Source of the DNA: JBIIUJ01 sp044340025
GTDB lineage: Bacteria > Pseudomonadota > Alphaproteobacteria > Caulobacterales > Aquidulcibacteraceae
Direction: 5' to 3'
Assembly (NCBI GenBank): GCA_044340025.1
Contig: JBIIUJ010000018.1
Location: 1-28,241, forward strand
DNA: 28,241 bases
Part shown: positions 22,228 to 28,241 of the stretch, one piece after another
How positions within the stretch are numbered: the stretch's first letter is position 1
How the letters are laid out: every line of letters starts with the position of its first letter
Program-made: the position numbers and the translations under genes
Notes under the pieces: model-generated
What the model was told of the DNA's origin: nothing
Seen by the model: only the letters and a program-made list of their open reading frames with translations
Databases searched by the model: none

Positions 22228-22995
22228 TCAGTGGTGATTATCGTGCACCATGTCGTTGAGGTAGATGCAGGTAAGGATGGCGAACACATAGGCCTGCAGA
22301 AACGCCACCAGAAACTCGAGGCCCGTGACCGCCACGATGCCCATGAGGGTAAGCAAGCCCACCGCGCCCCCGAAGACAGCAGACCATGTGATCAGCTGCG
22401 GGATGAAGCCGGCCAGCACCTTCAGCATTGAGTGGCCGGCCAGCATGTTGGCGAACAGACGAACGCCGAGCGTGAACGGCCGGATCAGGAACGAAATGAT
22501 CTCGATTGGCACCAGCAGCGGATAGATCGCCCATGGCAGCCCGGACGGGGCGAACATGCCCAGGAACCCGCCGATCCCCTTGGTGGCGATCCCGGTGACG
22601 ACCACGATGGCGAACACCAGAAGGCCCAGCGCCAGCGTGACGGAGATGTGGCTCGTCACCGTGAAGAAATATGGCACCATCCCAAGCAGGTTGCACATCA
22701 GGATGAAGCTGAAGACGGTGAAGACCAGCGGGAAGAAGCGCATGCCTTCTTCGCCGATGATGTTGCGCACGATGCCCGCCACAAGCCCGTGCCACAATTC
22801 GATCACGGACTGAAAGCGGCCGGGAACCAGCGCTGCCCTGCTCATCCCCATGGAGATCAGGCCGATCGTCAACCCGACGGCCACCGCCATGAACAGCGCC
22901 GAATTGGTGAAATCGAGCTGCATGCCGGCCACGTTGAACGGAATCAGCGTGGACAGCTTGAACTGAGCCATCGGATCGGTGGCGATCGAGAACAC
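22228..22995 (-). CDS. atpB: F-type ATP synthase subunit a (AtpB)
   Basis: A 255-residue membrane subunit providing the proton half-channels next to the c ring. The essential arginine is R179 in TLGVRLFANMLAGH. Other family segments are FFPLVFTVFSFILMCNLLGM and the C-terminal GLEFLVAFLQAYVFAILTC. Translation begins at a GTG: TAGGAG (the atpI stop merged with a Shine-Dalgarno) lies just upstream, and the TDPMAQF wording aligns with family N-termini that start before the methionine at residue 9. Confidence 0.96.
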   Translation of the reverse strand: MFSIATDPMAQFKLSTLIPFNVAGMQLDFTNSALFMAVAVGLTIGLISMGMSRAALVPGRFQSVIELWHGLVAGIVRNIIGEEGMRFFPLVFTVFSFILMCNLLGMVPYFFTVTSHISVTLALGLLVFAIVVVTGIATKGIGGFLGMFAPSGLPWAIYPLLVPIEIISFLIRPFTLGVRLFANMLAGHSMLKVLAGFIPQLITWSAVFGGAVGLLTLMGIVAVTGLEFLVAFLQAYVFAILTCIYLNDMVHDNHH

Positions 22996-23007
22996 GCCTT
23001 GTAGCTC

Positions 23008-23358
23008 CTAATCGTCCGCCGCCGGCGGCGAAGCGCTGGCGCGGGCGGCGTCTGTCGCGGCCTTGTAGGCGAGCCTCAGCCCCGCGACGAACCCCAGAAT
23101 GACGCCGACGATCAGCCCGAAGGGGCCGGCGTTGGTCGCCTGATCCACCCCCCAACCGACAGCGCCGCCGACAAGCGTCGCCACCACCAGCTCCGTAACC
23201 ACGCGCCAGGCCAGGGACATGCCCTGGCTCGCCTCGCGCACGGAGCGATCGGGGGTCTCGCCCTGCGTGCGGCTTTGCGCGGCTTTGATCTCGCGGTTCA
23301 GCGCTTCAAGGCGTTCGCGTTCGGGGGCCGCCGCTTCGGAATCATCTTCCGACACCAC
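23008..23358 (-). CDS. atpI: ATP synthase accessory protein AtpI
   Basis: A 116-residue protein of the AtpI/AtpZ family that heads the Fo operon and assists c-ring assembly or ion homeostasis in other bacteria. A charged N-terminal stretch (residues 1-45) precedes two membrane helices at about 52-72 and 79-97, with the glycine-rich hairpin VGGAVGWGVDQ and GPFGLIVGVILGFVAG. The start is GTG-GTG. Its stop overlaps the atpB Shine-Dalgarno. Confidence 0.9.
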   Translation of the reverse strand: MVSEDDSEAAAPERERLEALNREIKAAQSRTQGETPDRSVREASQGMSLAWRVVTELVVATLVGGAVGWGVDQATNAGPFGLIVGVILGFVAGLRLAYKAATDAARASASPPAADD

Positions 23359-23382
23359 GTCGCCCCCTGCAAACCGGCCGGG

Positions 23383-23411
23383 AACCTATTGCGCGCCCCC
23401 TGTGAAGTCAA
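23383..23411 (-). promoter_or_regulatory. Candidate promoter of the atp Fo operon
   Basis: On the minus strand TTGACT (23411-23406) and TAGGTT (23388-23383) are separated by exactly 17 bases, 24 bases before the atpI GTG. The -35 is a near-consensus housekeeping element and the -10 is weaker. The predicted start site is near 23376, giving a leader of about 18 bases. Confidence 0.5.
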
Positions 23412-23431
23412 GGCAAGGGCATGCTAGGAAA

Positions 23432-23503
23432 TCCGTTTAAAGATCAGTGAGTTAGGCGGAAACGGACTGAAGGTGGAGGCCACCTCTTTCGCATTTGCGA
23501 AAG
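23432..23503 (-). terminator. Cluster of hairpins after smc, possible terminator
   Basis: Three inverted repeats follow the smc stop at 23509. CTTTCGC at 23486-23492 pairs with GCGAAAG at 23497-23503. AGGTGG at 23471-23476 pairs with CCACCT at 23480-23485. AAACGGA at 23460-23466 pairs with TCCGTTT at 23432-23438. Only short T runs follow, so termination is a guess, but the cluster separates smc from the atp promoter. Confidence 0.35.
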
Positions 23504-23508
23504 CGTGC

Positions 23509-26500
23509 TCAGCCAGCAACCAGTTCCTCCGCCCGCCGCAGATCGACAGACACAAGCTGCGAGACGCCGCGTTCCACCATTGTGACGCCATAAAGCCGGT
23601 CCATGCGCGCCATGGTGAGCGGGTGGTGGGTGATGACGATGAAGCGGGTGTCGGTCCGTCGCCGCATCTCGTCCAGCAGGCGGCAATAGCGATCCACATT
23701 GGCGTCATCGAGCGGGGCGTCCACCTCGTCGAGCACGCACAGCGGCGAGGGATTGGACAGAAACACAGCAAAGATCAGCGCGCTCGCGGTCAGCGCCTGC
23801 TCCCCGCCCGACAGGAGCGACATCGTCTGGAGCTTCTTGCCCGGAGGGCAGGCCAGGATCTCCAGCCCGCCCGAGAGCGGGTCGTCGCCCAGCGCGAGTT
23901 TCAGTTCGGCCTCGCCGCCCTCGAAAAGCGTGGTGAAAAGGGCGCGGAAATGGCCGTGCACCACCTCGAAGGCCTTCAGAAGGCGCTCGCGGCCTTCCTC
24001 ATTGATCTCGGTGATGCCTCCCCGCAGCTTGGCGATCGCGGCGGTGAGGTCGGCGCGTTCGCTGCTCAGCGCGTCGAGCCGGGCGGTCTGCTCGGCGACC
24101 TGTTCTTCGGCGGCGAGATTGACTGCGCCCAGGCTGTCGCGCTCGCGCATCAGCCGGTCGAGCTTGCGCTCGGCTTCTTCAAGCCCCAGCCGGGCGATCG
24201 TTTCCTCACCAAGCGCGGCTGTGGCGCGGCGCGCCAGCTCGTCAGGCTCGCATCGCAGGGTCTGGCGGGTCTGGTCTTCGAGGTCGCTCACACGCTGGGC
24301 TGCGGCTTCCATCCGGCCGGTCAGCGCGCCCCTGCTTTCGCGCGCCGCGGCCAGGGCGTGTTCGGCGGCCCGCTCGGCCTCGCGTGCGGCGCGCGCGCGG
24401 CTTTCCAGCGCTGCAAGAGCATCAGCAGCGGCCGCCATCCGCGCCTCTATGGCCGGCGCCTCGCCCAGAAGCCTGCGGCGGCGCTCCTCCACGGCGGACG
24501 GCGCCTGCTCGGCTTCGGCGCGGGCGCCGGCTGCGGCGGCCGCAGCGTCCTCAAGCGCGGCGAGCCGGCTTTCGGCCTGCGCCTTGCGGCGGGTCCAGTC
24601 GGCGCGCTCACGGGTGCGTTCGGCTGCGCGCCGTTCTGCGCTGGTCCAGGCGCTTGCGGCCTCGGCGGCGGCCGCGCGCGCCATTGCGGCGGCGCTGCGG
24701 GCTTCATCGGCGTCCGCGCGCAGCCCCGAAAGCGTGGTTTCCGCCGGCGGGGGCGGGGCGTCGGCGAGCGCCTTTTCGGCGGCCCCGGATGCGGCGCGCG
24801 CTTCCTGCGCCTCGGCGGCGAGCCGGCTCGCCGCATCTTCCTTGGCCGCGCGCGAGGCTTCGGCCCGGTCGCGCTGTGCAAGGATGCTGGCAAGCGCGGT
24901 GCGCGCTTCAGAGAGCGCGGACAGCGCAAGGGGGCCGCGCGCGCGTTCCGTCCTGGCTGCGTCGCGCGCGGCCTCCAGCGCCGCGCGGGCGGTCTGCACC
25001 CCGGCTGAGGCGGCGACGCGGGCAGCCTCCGCATCCGCGCGCTGGCCCCTCAGTTCTTCCAGGCGGTTGCGCTGTTCCAGAAGCACGGCGGCAGGCGAGG
25101 GCGCCTCCGCCCGCCGCACTAAGCCGTCCCAGCGCCACAGGTCGCCCGCCGTCGAAACCAGCCGCTGGCCGGGCTTCAGGGTGCCGATGAGCCCCGCGCC
25201 ATCGCCCGCCACACCCACAAGCGCCAGCGTCGCGGCAAGCGCCTCTGGCGCCTGAACCTTGGCCGCCAGCGGCTCCACGCCGCCCGGCCAGTCGACGGCG
25301 GGGACGCCGGCGCCGGCCCAATAGGCGGCGGCTTCGGCCACGAGCGCGGCGTTCAGGTCATCGCCGAGTGCAGCGGCAAGCGCGCGCTCATAGCCGCGCG
25401 CAGCACGGCATTGCTCCAGAACGGCGGGATAGGCCTTGCCCCCAGCCGGGGCGCGGCGGGCCACCGCTTCCAGGCCGCGGATCTCCGCCTCGATCGTATC
25501 GAAGGTGGCGTTCGCCGCGCGCGCGGCGTCGCGGGCGGTCTGTTCAGTCTGGGCGGCCTGATCGGCCTCGCGCTCGGCGGTTTCGGCAGCCAGGCGGGCC
25601 GCCTCGATGGCGGCTGCCGCAGCCTCCACGGCGGCTTCCGCCTTGGCGATTTCGCCTGCTGGCGGGCCCAGAGGCAACTCCTGAAGGGCGCGGGCGGCCT
25701 CCTGGGCGGCGGCCTCGGCGCGGTCTCGCCGGGCTGCGGCGTCTCGGGCGGCCTGGGAGAGCGCCGCGCGCCGGCCGGCGGCTTCGCTCGCGGCTGTCTG
25801 GGCGGCTGCGAAGGCGGCCTCAGCGGTCTGGCGGGCTGCATCGGCGGCTTCGGCGGCGGCCTTTGCAGCGGTGGCTGTTTCAGCAAGGCTTTCGTGGTCC
25901 ACCGCCTCGCCCTCATCGGCGGAAAGCCGCGCGAGGGCGGCGTCGGCGTCCTCAAGAAGCGCGGTCTCGCGCGCCCGGTCGGTCTGGATGCGTGCCGCAT
26001 CCGCGACGGCGCGTTCCAGCGCGTCGCGGGCGGCCGAAAGCGCGCGGTCCAGCTCCAGGCGCTGGCCCTCCAGCCGGCGGGCGAGGGCTTCCGCAATCGC
26101 CTTTTCCTCCTGGGCGGCTGGCAGGCTCTCGTCCACCGCCAGCAGAGCGCGCTGGGCCGCCGATACCGCGCGCGTCTGATCGGCGATGGCGTTCTCCACC
26201 TGGGCCAGCTCGGCCTGCGCCTCAGCGCCGGCGCGGCGCGCTTCGGCCAGACGACCAGCCAGCAGGAAGGCCTCATAGCCCCGGATCTGTTCGGCCAGCG
26301 CACGGTAGCGCTGCGCCTGCACGGTCTGGCGCTGCAAGACCTTCATCTGGTCATCGAGCGCCCGGATTATTTCGTCCAGCCGGCCCAGATTGACCTCGGC
26401 GGCGCGCAGCTTTCCTTCGGCCTCGTGCCGGCGCGCATGCAGGCCCGCCACGCCGGCGGCTTCCTCCAGAATCCTGCGCCGGTTCTCCGGCTTGGCGTTG

Positions 26501-26958
26501 ATCAGTTCCGAGACCTGACCCTGCCGCACCAGCGCGGGCGAGTTTGCGCCGGTGGATGCATCAGCAAACAGAAGCTGCACGTCGCGCCCGCGCGCCTCGC
26601 GCCCGTTGATCCGGAACGAGGAGCCGGCCCCGCGCCGGATCCGGCGCTGGACCTCGATCACGTCGGCGTCGTTCCACTGAGCGGGCGCCCGCTTGGCGGC
26701 GTTGTCGAGCACCAGCGTCACTTCGCACAGATCGCGCGGGGGCCTTGCGTCTGTCCCGGCGAAGATCACGTCGTCCATGTCCCCGCCGCGCAGGGCGCGC
26801 GCCGAGGAGGCGCCCATGCCCCAGCGGATTGATTCAAGGATATTGGACTTGCCGCAGCCATTGGGGCCCACCACGCCGGTGAGGCCTTCCTCGATGCGCA
26901 CCTCCGTCGGGTCGACGAACGACTTGAAGCCCGCGATCCTGATCTGTTGCAGCTTCAC
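23509..26958 (-). CDS. smc: Chromosome segregation SMC ATPase
   Basis: A 1149-residue structural-maintenance-of-chromosomes protein, of normal length for the family. It loads on DNA with ScpA/ScpB to organise and separate replicated chromosomes. The N-terminal head has MKLQQIRIAGFKSFVD and Walker A GPNGCGKSN at 31-39. Long Ala/Glu/Arg-rich coiled-coil arms flank a hinge near residues 510-640 (AYPAVLEQCRAARGYERAL region). The C-terminal head has the ABC signature LLSGGEQALTA near 1047 and Walker B VLDEVDAPLDDANV about 25 residues later. The start is a GTG, with AGGA upstream, 25 bases after the DsbA-like gene. The strong bias of the coiled-coil codons produces several long antisense open frames that are not genes. 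Confidence 0.97.
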   Translation of the reverse strand: MKLQQIRIAGFKSFVDPTEVRIEEGLTGVVGPNGCGKSNILESIRWGMGASSARALRGGDMDDVIFAGTDARPPRDLCEVTLVLDNAAKRAPAQWNDADVIEVQRRIRRGAGSSFRINGREARGRDVQLLFADASTGANSPALVRQGQVSELINAKPENRRRILEEAAGVAGLHARRHEAEGKLRAAEVNLGRLDEIIRALDDQMKVLQRQTVQAQRYRALAEQIRGYEAFLLAGRLAEARRAGAEAQAELAQVENAIADQTRAVSAAQRALLAVDESLPAAQEEKAIAEALARRLEGQRLELDRALSAARDALERAVADAARIQTDRARETALLEDADAALARLSADEGEAVDHESLAETATAAKAAAEAADAARQTAEAAFAAAQTAASEAAGRRAALSQAARDAAARRDRAEAAAQEAARALQELPLGPPAGEIAKAEAAVEAAAAAIEAARLAAETAEREADQAAQTEQTARDAARAANATFDTIEAEIRGLEAVARRAPAGGKAYPAVLEQCRAARGYERALAAALGDDLNAALVAEAAAYWAGAGVPAVDWPGGVEPLAAKVQAPEALAATLALVGVAGDGAGLIGTLKPGQRLVSTAGDLWRWDGLVRRAEAPSPAAVLLEQRNRLEELRGQRADAEAARVAASAGVQTARAALEAARDAARTERARGPLALSALSEARTALASILAQRDRAEASRAAKEDAASRLAAEAQEARAASGAAEKALADAPPPPAETTLSGLRADADEARSAAAMARAAAAEAASAWTSAERRAAERTRERADWTRRKAQAESRLAALEDAAAAAAGARAEAEQAPSAVEERRRRLLGEAPAIEARMAAAADALAALESRARAAREAERAAEHALAAARESRGALTGRMEAAAQRVSDLEDQTRQTLRCEPDELARRATAALGEETIARLGLEEAERKLDRLMRERDSLGAVNLAAEEQVAEQTARLDALSSERADLTAAIAKLRGGITEINEEGRERLLKAFEVVHGHFRALFTTLFEGGEAELKLALGDDPLSGGLEILACPPGKKLQTMSLLSGGEQALTASALIFAVFLSNPSPLCVLDEVDAPLDDANVDRYCRLLDEMRRRTDTRFIVITHHPLTMARMDRLYGVTMVERGVSQLVSVDLRRAEELVAG

Positions 26959-26983
26959 GCGCGCGTCCTGTCCCGGCCGGGCC

Positions 26984-27655
26984 TCAGCCGGCGGCCTTCA
27001 GCCGCTCGTCGATCAGCGCCGACAGCCCTTCCGGGGTGACGACCTTGGGATCGCGGATCAGTTCCCCATTGATGATGATCGATGGCGTGCCCGTGATCTG
27101 GTAGCGGCTCTGACCGTCCTCCACCACCTTGCTGATGGCGTCGATCATGGACTGATCCTTGAGGCAGGCGTCGTATTGCTGCTCGCTCAGACCGGCCGAA
27201 GCCGCGATCTGGACCAGCGCCTGGCGCAGGCCTGTGGGGCCCTGGGCGGCGGCGATGATGTTCTGCTGCTGGGCCATCAGGGCGTTGATCACGTCGTGAT
27301 AGCGCTCCGGCCCGGCGCAGCGCGCCATGATGTGGCCCGCCATTGCAACCTCGACCGGCGCGGTCGGGAAGTCGCGGAACACATACCGCACGAGGCCCTT
27401 GTCGATATAGTTGGCCTTGAGCGTGGGCAGCACGTCGGCATGAAAGCTCGCGCAGTGCGGGCACATGATGGAGGCGTATTCGATCACCACCACCTTGGCC
27501 TCGGGCGAGCCGAGCGCGAAGTCGCCGGCCACTTCCCACTGGTTGGCGGGCTTGGCGCCCGAGCCGCCGCCCGCGGAGGGAGCGCCGCCCTGGCCGCAGG
27601 CGGCCAGAAGCGCCGAGGCGGCAAGCGCGACAAGGGTGCGTTTCGTGACGGTCAT
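26984..27655 (-). CDS. DsbA-family thiol:disulfide oxidoreductase, predicted lipoprotein
   Basis: A 223-residue exported thioredoxin-fold protein. The signal sequence ends in the lipobox LLAAC with the lipid-accepting C20, so membrane anchoring is predicted. A Gly/Ser-rich linker and the DsbA-type domain follow. The active site is CPHC at 65-68 (IEYASIMCPHCASFH), and the cis-proline loop TGTPSIIING lies near residue 186. It would oxidise or reshuffle cysteines of envelope proteins, possibly including the c-type cytochromes encoded nearby (inference). I chose the ATG at 27655 because it gives a proper signal peptide and has AGGAG upstream; the open frame extends 24 codons further. It lies directly upstream of smc, probably in one transcript. 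Confidence 0.9.
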   Translation of the reverse strand: MTVTKRTLVALAASALLAACGQGGAPSAGGGSGAKPANQWEVAGDFALGSPEAKVVVIEYASIMCPHCASFHADVLPTLKANYIDKGLVRYVFRDFPTAPVEVAMAGHIMARCAGPERYHDVINALMAQQQNIIAAAQGPTGLRQALVQIAASAGLSEQQYDACLKDQSMIDAISKVVEDGQSRYQITGTPSIIINGELIRDPKVVTPEGLSALIDERLKAAG

Positions 27656-27756
27656 GCGGGAGAGCTCCTGTCGGGGCGTTCTGCGGATTGATGCATAGGG
27701 TTCGCCTGTGCGCGGGCGCTGCGTCAAGGCGCTGAGCGTATCAGGGCTGCAGGACC

Positions 27757-28241
27757 TCAGGCCGCCTCGGCGAGAACGCGTTCAAGCGCCTCAAAGCACT
27801 CCTCCGGCTCATCCACCGCCGCAAATGACTGGCGGAAGCTTGCCGGCGTGAGGCGATGGGTGATCGTGCTTTCCAGAAACGCGAAAAACGGGGCCCAGAA
27901 GTCCGTGTCGACAAACACCGTGGGTTTGGCGTGCAGGCTCAGCCGGCGCCAGCTCAGCATCTCCACCACCTCTTCCAGGGTTCCGATCCCTCCGGGCAGC
28001 ACCACAAAACCGTCGGACTGCTCAAACATCAGACGCTTGCGCTCGTGCATCGTCTCGACATGCACGGTGGGGATATCGGGGTTCGGCTTTTCGATCTCTG
28101 TCAGGAACCGCGGCATGATTCCCAAAACCTCGCCGCCAGCCGCCTTGGCTGCCCGGGCCGCAGCGCCCATCAACCCGACGTCGCCGCCCCCATAGACAAG
28201 CTTCAGCCCCCGGGCGGCGACGGCCGCGCCGAATCGCCGCG
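27757..28241 (-). CDS. LOG-family protein (nucleoside 5'-monophosphate phosphoribohydrolase), 5' end outside the window
   Basis: The C-terminal 160 residues of a Rossmann-fold LOG/TIGR00730-family protein; the reading frame stays open to the right edge, so the start is missing. The family motifs are both present: LVYGGGDVGLMG near the beginning of the visible part and PGGIGTLEE, which bind the nucleotide and contain the catalytic Arg/Glu set (HERKRLMFE precedes the second motif). LOG proteins release the base from nucleoside monophosphates, including cytokinin precursors; in bacteria many are of unknown physiological role. The gap to the DsbA-like gene is 101 bases. Confidence 0.92.
   Translation of the reverse strand, partial: RRFGAAVAARGLKLVYGGGDVGLMGAAARAAKAAGGEVLGIMPRFLTEIEKPNPDIPTVHVETMHERKRLMFEQSDGFVVLPGGIGTLEEVVEMLSWRRLSLHAKPTVFVDTDFWAPFFAFLESTITHRLTPASFRQSFAAVDEPEECFEALERVLAEAA

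Noticed and set aside
23473..26832. Several long + strand frames opposite smc
   Set aside because: They arise from the biased codons of the SMC coiled coil; their products are Ala/Arg/Gly/Ser repeats without motifs.
27656..27756. TTGACG upstream of the DsbA-like gene as a -35
   Set aside because: No acceptable -10 lies 16-18 bases downstream; the nearest CTATGC is 23 bases away.

Overview
The window is GC-rich and almost fully coding. It is chromosomal DNA from an alphaproteobacterium, most likely a Hyphomonadaceae/Maricaulales or Caulobacterales type. The evidence is the split ATP synthase with an Fo operon in the order atpI-atpB-atpE-atpF'-atpF, the ccoNOQP-ccoGHIS cluster, a ChrR-type ECF sigma factor and a TacA-like NtrC-family regulator. 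The genus is an inference. No tRNA, rRNA, CRISPR array, insertion sequence or prophage gene is visible.

Left part (1-8173): an ECF sigma factor (-) diverges from rlmN (+). rlmN converges on a two-gene unit (-) made of a GPH-type sugar/cation symporter and a PAP/fibrillin-domain protein. Then come a secreted SxxK serine hydrolase (+) and a tightly overlapping unit (+) of an APH-fold phosphotransferase, a DUF6285 protein and a DUF3089 alpha/beta-hydrolase-like protein that has lost its nucleophile serine.

Middle (8127-12085): a sigma-54-dependent response regulator (-) overlaps the DUF3089 gene tail to tail. It diverges from a coupled pair (+): an unusually short M3-like zinc peptidase and an ABC1/AarF-family atypical kinase. 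The kinase and ccoS share the palindromic CTAG as their stop codons.

Respiratory block (12082-23358, almost all -): ccoNOQP encodes the cbb3 oxidase (catalytic subunit, mono-haem and di-haem cytochromes c, small subunit). ccoGHIS encodes its maturation factors, including the copper P-type ATPase. Upstream of ccoN lies a near-perfect FNR/FixK box (TTGATAAAGATCAG). Beyond it, on the + strand, is a 90-residue membrane protein with a GHCPWCY motif. The box sits at the class II activation distance from a -10-like GATACT that points toward this small gene, so the small protein may be a co-regulated partner of the oxidase. A strong bidirectional terminator separates it from the end of the Fo operon, whose predicted promoter lies just upstream of atpI. 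A hairpin follows atpE, the gene for the high-copy c-ring subunit.

Right part (23509-28241, all -): smc, a DsbA-like lipoprotein thiol oxidoreductase immediately upstream of it, and a LOG-family nucleotide phosphoribohydrolase whose 5' end runs off the window.

Most genes are ordinary core functions. The items most worth following are the small CPWC protein under the FNR box, the mini-M3 peptidase coupled to an ABC1 kinase, the serine-less DUF3089 protein and the bacterial PAP/fibrillin gene. I see no convincing undescribed multi-gene defence or mobile system here.
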